From contig NZ_JASDDG010000017.1 of assembly GCF_030407495.1 (NCBI RefSeq), positions 1-64,000 on the forward strand: a stretch of 64,000 nucleotides of DNA, given 5' to 3'. Origin of the DNA: Arthrobacter sp. APC 3897 (lineage in GTDB: Bacteria; Actinomycetota; Actinomycetes; Actinomycetales; Micrococcaceae). A program made the translations under genes and the position numbers. How positions within the stretch are numbered: position 1 is the stretch's first letter; every line of letters starts with the position of its first letter. Under the pieces are notes generated by a model. It saw nothing but the letters and a program-made list of their open reading frames with translations. It was not told the DNA's origin and searched no databases. This document shows positions 7,458 to 18,067 of the stretch, one piece after another.

Positions 7458-8843
7458 ATGACGACGGCTGCCAAAGGATTCAGCTACGAGTGCCTGGAGG
7501 GGTTCAGCCTGCCGCGTCCGGAGGGGTGGGAACAGGTCGAGATAAAAAGCGGCACGCTGGCAGTTGCCCATCCGCCGCTTCCTGCCGGAGTCTTCCGGCC
7601 CAACATGGTGCTGCGCTGGCACCCGGCAAACGGTGTGTCTGTTGCCCGGTACGCCACCGCCGCTCTCGCCTCAACACTCGAAGGACTCCGGGACCGGCGG
7701 ATTATCTCGAACGATGTCTGGAGCCCTCCGGATCCCGCTGCGGCCGGATCCGGCCGTGCACAGCGGTTGTTCCACCTGGCAGGCAGGCATCCGGTGTGCG
7801 TGGACCGCTGGATCTGGACAGCCTCCGGGTTCGCGGTCGAAGCAACGGCCAGTTACACCGCTGAACAGCACACCGGAATGAAACTCCTGTTTGAACAGAT
7901 GGTGCGGGATATCCGGATCGATGAACCGGTCCGGGCAGAGTACGGCAACCAGCGGGCCGAAACAGATCAGCCGGACATCGGAAGGATAGCGCCGCAGGAA
8001 CCGCGGCTGGATGATGATGCCTGCCGGTGGGCGGGCGCCGAGTTGGAAGATCTGAGCAGTCTCGCTGCCGCCCAACCCTATCGGGAGGCCGGAAAACTGC
8101 TGCCGATTCCGGCGTTGGAACTACTCGATACCCTTTTGGGCAGGGACCGGCTGGGGCGGTTTCAGCGCAAAGACCCGTCTGCGGCGACCCTCCAAGCCGC
8201 AGGCCTGCTGACGGACGGTGCCGGGCTGACTCCGGAGGGGGAGCGGTTCCTGTGGCCGGTCCGCAACCTGGACGCTTCCTTCCGAGTGATAGCAGTGAAC
8301 GCAGCCCGCGGGTCAGTGCTGCAGGCGTGGATTGGCGGCGGACTCGCCAGGATCACCGCTGAGTTGTCGCTGTTCGCAGCCGCGCCGGCGCCCGCGTATG
8401 GGCCGGATGATCTGTCTGCCGCTGTGGTTCCGGCAAACATGGTGCCGGAACGCATTGCCGGCTGGGCGGGGCTCTCTCCCGGTTGGAGCCTGCCGCACGA
8501 GCCGGTGGTGTTGAGCATGGACAGTTACGAGGCCCGGTTGAAGTCCGGCCGAACCCCGGCACCGCCGCATCTGGACCAGGCAGCCGGGCGGATGTGGCGG
8601 CAGCCATGGACCGAGTGGCAGATCCTGGACGAAGGGTCCGGCGGCCGGTTCGGCTGGGTGAACGCAGGATCAGCCGGGCAATACCGCCTTTTCGTCGGCA
8701 GAGGGGACCGGACGGAGACAGATGCTGTGCTCCTTGAGCCCATGTCCCCGGCTGTTGCCTGGGACATCCTCGTGCGGTTCATTCACGCTTCCGTGGAAGG
8801 AATCCCGCTCCGGCTGCCAGAGGTGCCGGGCTTCAACGGCTAG
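7458..8843 (+). CDS. LpqN/DcrB-like plus EspG-like protein, probable T7SS chaperone or immunity factor
   Basis: The 461-residue protein starts MTTAAKGFSYECLEGFSLPR behind GAGGGAGG. Residues ~1-155 look like a Mog1/PsbP-fold (LpqN/DcrB) domain (FSLPRPEGWEQ, FRPNMVLRW, EATASYTAEQHTGM). Residues ~190-461 follow the order of EspG proteins: a helix with ALELLDTLLGR, a winged stretch LLTDGAGLTPEGERFLWP, a sheet region, and a late IHASVEGIPL helix. EspG proteins are cytosolic chaperones for ESX substrates, which fits its place as third gene of the cassette. Its TAG overlaps the stop of the converging siderophore ATPase in a shared CTAG. No ESX ATPase or core subunit lies in the window. Confidence 0.5.
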   Translation: MTTAAKGFSYECLEGFSLPRPEGWEQVEIKSGTLAVAHPPLPAGVFRPNMVLRWHPANGVSVARYATAALASTLEGLRDRRIISNDVWSPPDPAAAGSGRAQRLFHLAGRHPVCVDRWIWTASGFAVEATASYTAEQHTGMKLLFEQMVRDIRIDEPVRAEYGNQRAETDQPDIGRIAPQEPRLDDDACRWAGAELEDLSSLAAAQPYREAGKLLPIPALELLDTLLGRDRLGRFQRKDPSAATLQAAGLLTDGAGLTPEGERFLWPVRNLDASFRVIAVNAARGSVLQAWIGGGLARITAELSLFAAAPAPAYGPDDLSAAVVPANMVPERIAGWAGLSPGWSLPHEPVVLSMDSYEARLKSGRTPAPPHLDQAAGRMWRQPWTEWQILDEGSGGRFGWVNAGSAGQYRLFVGRGDRTETDAVLLEPMSPAVAWDILVRFIHASVEGIPLRLPEVPGFNG

Positions 8844-9598
8844 GCGAAGTACACGCCGATCCGGTTGCCCTCAATCTCCTCAATCCGGATATCGATCTCG
8901 TAGATATCCTTCAGGACTTCCGGCTGCATGATGGCCGACGGCGGGCCCTGGTGCAGGAGCCTGCCGTTGGCCATCGCGATGATGTCGTCGGAATAGCAGG
9001 AAGCGAAATTGATGTCGTGGATCACCAGGACCACCGTTTTGCCGAGTTCATCGGTGAGCCGGCGCAGCAGCCGCATCATCTCCACGGAGTGTTTCATATC
9101 CAGGTTGTTCAACGGCTCATCGAGCAGCAGATAGTCGGTGTCCTGTGCCAGCACCATGGCGATAAAGGCACGCTGGCGCTGCCCGCCGGAAAGCTCGTCG
9201 ACAAATCTGTCTGCCAGATCCGCCAGATCCAGGAAGGCCAGGGACTGTTCAATCTTGTCCCGGCACACCGACGTCGGACGCCCGCCGTTGTGCGGGTAGC
9301 GGCCAAAGCCAACCAGATCGCGCACGGTAAGCCGCACGGTGAGATGGTTGTCCTGCCGCAGGATGGCCATCTTCCGGGCCAGGTCCTTGCCCGGTGTTTT
9401 TACGACGTCGAGGCCGTCCACCGTGACGGTTCCCGCGTCGGCAGGCAGCAGGCGGCTGATCATGGAGAGCAGCGTGGACTTGCCGGCACCGTTGGGTCCG
9501 ATGATCGAGGTGACTCCGCCTTCCTTGATATGGCAGCTCACCTCGTCCACCACAGTGGTGGACCCGTATTTTTTGGTGATGCCGTTGACGGAGATCAT
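8840..9598 (-). CDS. Iron-siderophore ABC transporter, ATP-binding protein
   Basis: The 252-residue ATPase has Walker A GPNGAGKST, a Q-loop (LRQDNHLTV), the signature LSGGQRQRA, Walker B DYLLLDEPL with LNNLDMKH as D-loop, and the switch histidine in VIHDINFA. Its wording is closest to the YclP/FatE branch (petrobactin, anguibactin type) of FepC-like ATPases. It energises import of ferric siderophore with the two permeases upstream, overlapping the second by 4 bp (ATGA). It is the last gene of the operon. Confidence 0.93.
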   Translation of the reverse strand: MISVNGITKKYGSTTVVDEVSCHIKEGGVTSIIGPNGAGKSTLLSMISRLLPADAGTVTVDGLDVVKTPGKDLARKMAILRQDNHLTVRLTVRDLVGFGRYPHNGGRPTSVCRDKIEQSLAFLDLADLADRFVDELSGGQRQRAFIAMVLAQDTDYLLLDEPLNNLDMKHSVEMMRLLRRLTDELGKTVVLVIHDINFASCYSDDIIAMANGRLLHQGPPSAIMQPEVLKDIYEIDIRIEEIEGNRIGVYFA

Positions 9599-10611
9599 TT
9601 GATGGAGCCTTTCAGGAGCAGGATCAAAAAGACGATCCCGCCGACGAATTCAATGACAATGCTCAGGGCCGTATCGAACGCAAACACGCGCTCCAGGACC
9701 AGTTGGCCGCCCACCAGGGCAACAATGCCCAGCAGTACTGCGATGGGGACAACAGCGGCGTGCTTGAAATGTGAACACAGCTGGTACGCCAGGGACGCCA
9801 CCAGCAGACCAAAGAAGGTGACCGGTCCCACCAGGGCGGTGGACACGGCAACCAGCACCGAGCAGATCACCAGCACCAGTGTCACCGTACGTTTGTGGTT
9901 GATGCCCAGGTTGATCGAGGTTTCCCGGCCCAGTGACAGTACATCGAGCTCGTGCCGCAGACGCCAGGCCGGAACACTGACAATGGCCGCGGCGATCAGC
10001 GAGTAGCCGAGCAGCTTGCCGTCAACGTTGTTGAAGGACGCAAAGAACAAGTCCTGCAGGATGATGAACTCGCTGGGCTCGATCAGCCGCTGCAGCAGCG
10101 AGGACACGCCCCGGAACAGTGTGCCCAGCACAATGCCTACCAGCAGCATCAGGTGAAGGGACTTGCCGCCGCCGGTAAACAGCCACCGGTACAGCAGGAA
10201 CGAGAATCCCACCATCAGGGCTACTTCCATGCCGTACCGCAGCGGATCGGACATGGCGAGCACCAGTCCGCCGCCGAGGGTGAACACCAGGATGGTTTGG
10301 ATCAAAACGTACAGGGCGTCGAAGCCCATGATCGAGGGCGTCAGGATCCGGTTGGCGGTGACGGTCTGGAACAGCACGGTGGAGACGCCGACGGCGTACG
10401 CCACCAGGATCATCGAGCCCACCTTGACGGCACGGCGCGGAAGGACATAACCGATGTTTCCGCGCAGCTCGATGGTCATGAAGACCACGACAAGGGCCGC
10501 TGCCGACACGGACAGCAGGATGATCCAGAACCGGGGGGAGAGGTTGCGCACCGGACGGCGGCGCTGCACGGTAAGTGCGGAGGGAAGGGCGCTGACTGGA
10601 CTGCTAGGCAC
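9595..10611 (-). CDS. Iron-siderophore ABC transporter permease, FecCD family (YclO-like)
   Basis: The 338-residue protein has about nine hydrophobic segments and the FecCD cytoplasmic loop that contacts the ATPase, around GRETSINLGINHKRTV. It forms the membrane channel together with the other permease. It overlaps the upstream permease by 8 bp and the ATPase by 4 bp, so the set is co-translated. No RBS stands alone before the ATG, as expected for coupling. Confidence 0.92.
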   Translation of the reverse strand: MPSSPVSALPSALTVQRRRPVRNLSPRFWIILLSVSAAALVVVFMTIELRGNIGYVLPRRAVKVGSMILVAYAVGVSTVLFQTVTANRILTPSIMGFDALYVLIQTILVFTLGGGLVLAMSDPLRYGMEVALMVGFSFLLYRWLFTGGGKSLHLMLLVGIVLGTLFRGVSSLLQRLIEPSEFIILQDLFFASFNNVDGKLLGYSLIAAAIVSVPAWRLRHELDVLSLGRETSINLGINHKRTVTLVLVICSVLVAVSTALVGPVTFFGLLVASLAYQLCSHFKHAAVVPIAVLLGIVALVGGQLVLERVFAFDTALSIVIEFVGGIVFLILLLKGSIK

Positions 10612-11641
10612 GGGCGGAGCGCTTTCTCAGGAGCAGGTAAAGGAACAGGGCGCTGCCAATGGCGGAAACGATGACCCCCACCGGGATTTCATACGGGTAG
10701 CGGATGGTCCGGCCGATGATGTCGCAGGCCAGAACGAAACCCGCCCCGAAAACGGCCACCCATGGTATGGCCCGGCGGACATTGTCACCGATCATCAGCG
10801 AGACCAGGTTGGGCACGATCAGGCCCAGGAACGGCACCGAGCCAACGCTGACCACCACAACGGCGCTGATCAGGGACACGATGATCAGGCCCAGCGTCAT
10901 GACCCGGTTGTAGTTCAGTCCGAGGTTGGTGGTGAATTCCTGGCCCATGCCGGCAACCGTAAACCGGTCGGCGGCAAGGAAACCGATCAGCGTCAGCGCC
11001 CCCACAATCCAGAGCAGTTCATAACGCCCGCGCAGTACGCCGGAAAAGTCTCCGACCATCCAGCTGTTCAGTGTTTGCAGGAGGTCGAACCGGTACGCGA
11101 AGAACGTGGTCACCGCTGCAATTACGCCGCCCAGCATGATTCCCACGAGGGGAACGATCAGTGTGTTGCGCAGCGGAATCCGGCGCAGGACCAGCAGGAA
11201 GAGGGCTGTTCCGGCCACGGCGAAGACGGTGGCGGTGGACATTTTGAGGAACAGGGAGGCACCCGGCAGGAAGACCGTGACCACCAGGATGCCCAGGGAA
11301 GCGGACTCCACCGTACCGACGGTGGACGGCTCCACGAACTTGTTGCGGGCCATCAGCTGCATAATGAGGCCGGCGACGCTCAGCGCCATCCCCGCAAGAA
11401 TGATGCTCAGGGTCCGGGGAACCCGGCTGATCCAAAAGATGTCCCACGCACGTTCATCACCGGAGAGCAGGGCGGAAAGTGAAACGTCGCTGACGCCGAC
11501 AAACATGCTGACAACGGCAAGCACCAGGACAGCTGTTCCTCCCAGCAGCAACTTGGCTCCGGGGCCGAAGAGCCGGCGGCGGCCGGAGACAGCAATGGCC
11601 CCTGCGGATGCGGGGGCTGTGGGGGTTAGCGCAGTGGTCAT
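10604..11641 (-). CDS. Iron-siderophore ABC transporter permease, FecCD family (YclN-like)
   Basis: The 345-residue FecCD permease starts MTTALTPTAPASAG with GGGGGAGACGGA upstream; an in-frame ATG 33 bases earlier (11674) is less likely because it lies on the far side of that ribosome site. It shows nine to ten membrane segments, the RVPRTL motif after the first segment (ISRVPRTLSIILAG) and the conserved PFLGLIVPNL loop. Partner of the following permease in the same operon. Confidence 0.92.
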   Translation of the reverse strand: MTTALTPTAPASAGAIAVSGRRRLFGPGAKLLLGGTAVLVLAVVSMFVGVSDVSLSALLSGDERAWDIFWISRVPRTLSIILAGMALSVAGLIMQLMARNKFVEPSTVGTVESASLGILVVTVFLPGASLFLKMSTATVFAVAGTALFLLVLRRIPLRNTLIVPLVGIMLGGVIAAVTTFFAYRFDLLQTLNSWMVGDFSGVLRGRYELLWIVGALTLIGFLAADRFTVAGMGQEFTTNLGLNYNRVMTLGLIIVSLISAVVVVSVGSVPFLGLIVPNLVSLMIGDNVRRAIPWVAVFGAGFVLACDIIGRTIRYPYEIPVGVIVSAIGSALFLYLLLRKRSARA

Positions 11642-11717
11642 GGTGCGTTCCGTCTCCCCCGCAGGCCGGCCCATGGGGGAGGGGCCGGCCTGCGGGGATT
11701 AGCAGGTGGTGGGCGGG

Positions 11718-12677
11718 TTAGGAGATACCGTCCTGGACAGCGCCGACCATGGAGTCAACGTTGTTCAGGCCGTAACCCACGAGGTACCAGCTGGAGGAAT
11801 CGAGCATGGTGATGCGGTCATTCTTGGCCGCCTTGGTGCCCATCACGAGTTCGTTGTCCAGGACAGCGGAAGCAACTTCGCCGGCATTACCCACGGCCAC
11901 GTCGCGGTCGATGACAAACAGGTTGTCCGGGTTGATCTCGGCAACGTATTCGAAGGACACGGATTCACCGTGCTGGGCCTCGGACTTGATGTCAGCGGCG
12001 GTGGCAACACCGAGGACGTCATGGATGAGGCCAAAGCGAGAGCCTTCACCGTAAGCGGTCATTTCGCCGCCGCTGGTCATGATGATCAGCCCGTTGCCGG
12101 CGTCGGCAGCGGTTGCTTTGGTGTCTTCCACCTTGGTCTCGAGTGAAGCGAGCTTCTCTTCAACTTCGGCTTCCTTGCCGAAGATGTCTCCGATGATCTC
12201 GGTGTTGGAGATGAAGGAGTTCCACGGGTCCTTGGCGTCGGTGCTCAAGTTGATCGTGGGAGCGATCTTGGAGAATTCCTCATAGGAGTCGGCGGTGCGG
12301 CCGGACATGATGATCAGGTCCGGGGCGCCGGCGCTGATGGCCTCGAAGTCCGGCTCCTTCATGCTGCCGATCTTCTCGTACTCATCGGAGCCGTACTTGG
12401 AGAGGCTCTCGGGGAAGTTTGCTGAGGGGACACCGTCAACCTCGATGCCCAGGGCATCCAGGGTGTCCAGCGCTCCCAGGTCGAACGTGTAGACAACCTC
12501 CGGGTTGACCGGAACCTCGGTGGTTCCCTGCGTGTGTTCAACGGTAACCATCGTGGGCTCCGAGCTGTCCGCGGGGGCTTCCGCGTTGGCCGAAGTGTCT
12601 GATCCGCAGGCGCTCAGGGCCAGGAGGGAGGCGAGGGCGGTCCCGGCGACAAGGCGGGACTTGAGGGTTTTCTTCAC
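11718..12677 (-). CDS. Siderophore-binding lipoprotein, YclQ/FatB-like
   Basis: The 319-residue class III periplasmic-binding-type protein starts at a GTG (12675-12677) with GGAGCC upstream: MKKTLKSRLVAGTALASLLA followed by the lipobox LSAC. A linker rich in Ala/Ser/Glu leads to two lobes separated by a long helix (residues ~170-200). The motif VVYTFDLGALDTLDALGI and the ISAGAPDLIIMSGR strand are typical of YclQ/FatB. It captures the ferric siderophore outside the membrane and hands it to the FecCD channel. An in-frame ATG at 12734 is too far upstream of the signal peptide. First gene of the iron operon; expression is likely repressed by iron through the IdeR-type box upstream. Confidence 0.92.
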   Translation of the reverse strand: MKKTLKSRLVAGTALASLLALSACGSDTSANAEAPADSSEPTMVTVEHTQGTTEVPVNPEVVYTFDLGALDTLDALGIEVDGVPSANFPESLSKYGSDEYEKIGSMKEPDFEAISAGAPDLIIMSGRTADSYEEFSKIAPTINLSTDAKDPWNSFISNTEIIGDIFGKEAEVEEKLASLETKVEDTKATAADAGNGLIIMTSGGEMTAYGEGSRFGLIHDVLGVATAADIKSEAQHGESVSFEYVAEINPDNLFVIDRDVAVGNAGEVASAVLDNELVMGTKAAKNDRITMLDSSSWYLVGYGLNNVDSMVGAVQDGIS

Positions 12678-12733
12678 GTCAGGGGGCTCCAGCTGTTCGG
12701 GTCTCTCGTCCGGCCCGGCGGAGAGACCCGCCA

Positions 12734-12766
12734 TTAGGACATAGAGCTTTGCGTATTTAGGACATA
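12734..12766. repeat. Direct repeat TTAGGACATA x2
   Basis: TTAGGACATA occurs at 12734-12743 and again at 12757-12766, spaced 23 bp apart (about two helical turns). It lies in the untranslated leader of the iron operon, so it may be a second regulator's site or merely a short duplication. Confidence 0.5.
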
Positions 12767-12796
12767 TAAATGTTTGCTAATTTTGCGCGCCTTTGA

Positions 12797-12825
12797 AAAC
12801 TACAGGGTTAGGTGAGGCTAAGCAA
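12797..12825 (-). promoter_or_regulatory. Promoter of the siderophore operon
   Basis: Read on the minus strand, TTGCTT (12825-12820) and TAGTTT (12802-12797) are separated by 17 bases, a good fit to a housekeeping sigma promoter. It would give a leader of roughly 110 nt before the GTG at 12677. Confidence 0.6.
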
Positions 12826-12826
12826 C
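12808..12826. promoter_or_regulatory. IdeR/DtxR iron box
   Basis: TTAGGTGAGGCTAAGCAAC matches about 15 of 19 positions of the actinobacterial iron box TTAGGTTAGGCTAACCTAA. It covers the spacer between the -35 and -10 of the siderophore promoter, the classical position for repression by iron-loaded IdeR/DtxR. Confidence 0.8.
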
Positions 12827-12885
12827 TTTTTACGGACCGGATGAAACACATCGCGCTTGAAGGCGTCATGAAGCGTCAAAGTAAA

Positions 12886-12912
12886 TTGGCACTCACCTTG
12901 ACCGAGTGCCAG
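12886..12912. promoter_or_regulatory. CIRCE element 1 (HrcA operator)
   Basis: TTGGCACTC - 9 nt - GAGTGCCAG, a 9-9-9 inverted repeat close to the consensus TTAGCACTC-N9-GAGTGCTAA. It overlaps the -35 of the groES promoter. Confidence 0.85.
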
Positions 12913-12926
12913 CGCTTGCATAAAGT
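12898..12926 (+). promoter_or_regulatory. groES promoter
   Basis: TTGACC (12898-12903) and TAAAGT (12921-12926) are spaced by 17 bp. The -35 lies inside CIRCE 1 and the predicted start of transcription at CIRCE 2, so HrcA binding would block it. This and the divergent siderophore promoter share the 12678-13050 gap; no gene is seen in it. Confidence 0.7.
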
Positions 12927-12931
12927 CGGAG

Positions 12932-12958
12932 CTAGCACTCTCCCCGTGAGGGTGCTAA
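12932..12958. promoter_or_regulatory. CIRCE element 2 (HrcA operator)
   Basis: CTAGCACTC - 9 nt - GGGTGCTAA, again a 9-9-9 dyad, placed just after the -10 so that it covers the transcription start and leader. Confidence 0.85.
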
Positions 12959-13050
12959 TTCCCGAGGGAAGCGCCATCCGGACCCCGCGACGACGGCCAG
13001 CGCCCACCGACGGTCCCTATCCGTTAGTAACTACGCAAAGGAGAGCCCGA

Positions 13051-15038
<1,988 letters not shown>

Positions 15039-15050
15039 GTAAGAACAGGG

Positions 15051-15095
15051 GCCCCGGCGCCGCAGCAGTTTTTTTGCTGCGGCACCGGGGCTTTT
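15051..15095 (+). terminator. Intrinsic terminator of groEL
   Basis: GCCCCGG plus GCCGCAGCA pairs with TGCTGCGGC and CCGGGGC around a T-rich loop, followed by TTTT. Confidence 0.9.
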
Positions 15096-15112
15096 GCGTG
15101 CCCGGACTGTGA

Positions 15113-16756
<1,644 letters not shown>

Positions 16757-16770
16757 GTCCGACGCCGAAG

Positions 16771-16826
16771 GCAGCAGCCGCATCCATCCTCCAAACCGCG
16801 GGGGAAGGATGCGGCTGCTGCTGCTT
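16771..16826 (+). terminator. Intrinsic terminator of guaB
   Basis: GCAGCAGCCGCATCC (16771-16785) pairs with GGATGCGGCTGCTGC (16807-16821), 21-nt loop, short T run after. The long arms make it stable, though the T tract is weak. Confidence 0.75.
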
Positions 16827-16864
16827 TAAGGGCCGGGTTCCAAAAGCTGGGATAACCTAGACCT

Positions 16865-18004
16865 GTGAGCAATGAGATAGAAATTGGCCGTGGCAAGCGT
16901 GGGCGCCGAGCCTACTCCCTCGATGATGTGGCAATTGTGCCGTCCCGGCGGACACGGGATCCGCAGGATGTTTCCATCAACTGGCAGATCGACGCCTACC
17001 AGTTTGAAATGCCGGTCATGGGAGCCCCCATGGACTCGGTGATGTCCCCGGCCACCGCCATCGCGATGGGCAGGCTGGGCGGCCTGGGCGTGCTGAACCT
17101 GGAAGGGCTGTGGACCCGCTACGAGGATCCCCAGCCGCTGCTGGACGAAATTGCCGTCCTCAGCGAAGAAAACTTTAACCCTGCGGCCACCCGCCGGCTG
17201 CAGGAAATCTATGAAGCACCCATTCAGGCGGAACTGATCACCTCCCGCCTGGCCGAGGTGCGCGACGCCGGCGTGACCGTTGCCGGCTCCCTGACCCCGC
17301 AGCGCACCCAGGAGTTCTACAAGACCGTCCTGGCCGCCGGCGTGGACATCTTCGTCATCCGCGGCACCACCGTCTCTGCCGAGCACGTTTCCAAGACCGT
17401 AGAGCCCCTGAACCTCAAACAGTTCATCTACGAACTGGACGTCCCCGTCATCGTGGGCGGCGCCGCCGGTTACACCCCGGCCCTGCACCTGATGCGCACC
17501 GGCGCCGCGGGCGTACTGGTCGGCTTTGGCGGGGGAGCTACCACCACCACCCGCCGGGCGCTGGGCATCCACGCCCCCATGGCCACCGCCATCGCGGACA
17601 TTGCCGAGGCACGCCGCGACTACATGGACGAGTCAGGCGGACGGTACGTCCACGTGATCGCCGACGGCGGGATGGGCACCAGCGGTGACATCGTCAAGGC
17701 CATTGCCATGGGTGCGGACGCCGTGATGCTTGGTTCGGCCCTGGCCCGGGCCGAAGAAGCTCCCGGACAGGGGTGGCACTGGGGCCAGGAAGCCCACCAC
17801 AGCGAACTTCCCCGCGGCGACCGGGTCCGCCTGGACACTGTCGGCCCGCTCCAGGAAGTTCTCTGGGGGCCCTCGCACCACACCAACGGCACCTCCAACC
17901 TGATGGGGGCCCTGCGCCGTGCCATGGCCACCACGGGTTACTCCGACGTGAAAGCCTTCCAGCGCATTGAGGTGCTGGTGGCGCCCTACCTATCCGCCAT
18001 GTAG
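16865..18004 (+). CDS. guaB3: GuaB3 family IMP dehydrogenase/GMP reductase-related protein
   Basis: The 379-residue protein begins MSNEIEIGRGKRGRRAYSLD at a GTG. It is a TIM-barrel relative of IMPDH lacking the CBS insert. The YSLDDVAIVPSRRTRDP and GAPMDSVMSP motifs fit GuaB3, and the glycine-rich ADGGMGTSGDIVKAIAMGAD phosphate loop is present. GuaB3 proteins sit beside guaB in most actinobacteria; a GMP reductase activity has been reported for some members, while the mycobacterial paralogue is uncharacterised. The canonical GxGSxCxTR catalytic loop is missing, which argues against ordinary IMPDH activity. Confidence 0.92.
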   Translation: MSNEIEIGRGKRGRRAYSLDDVAIVPSRRTRDPQDVSINWQIDAYQFEMPVMGAPMDSVMSPATAIAMGRLGGLGVLNLEGLWTRYEDPQPLLDEIAVLSEENFNPAATRRLQEIYEAPIQAELITSRLAEVRDAGVTVAGSLTPQRTQEFYKTVLAAGVDIFVIRGTTVSAEHVSKTVEPLNLKQFIYELDVPVIVGGAAGYTPALHLMRTGAAGVLVGFGGGATTTTRRALGIHAPMATAIADIAEARRDYMDESGGRYVHVIADGGMGTSGDIVKAIAMGADAVMLGSALARAEEAPGQGWHWGQEAHHSELPRGDRVRLDTVGPLQEVLWGPSHHTNGTSNLMGALRRAMATTGYSDVKAFQRIEVLVAPYLSAM

Positions 18005-18067
18005 TTCCCTACAGTGGCTGCAAAGAACACTGCGCCGACCGAGCGTCCCAGAGAGGAAATCTTGACC

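Noticed and set aside
5755-8843. Complete type VII secretion system
   Set aside because: No EccB/C/D/E or MycP homologue is present; only cargo-like genes can be supported.
8840-12677. Siderophore biosynthesis cluster
   Set aside because: Only uptake genes are present; no NRPS, NIS synthetase or exporter is adjacent.
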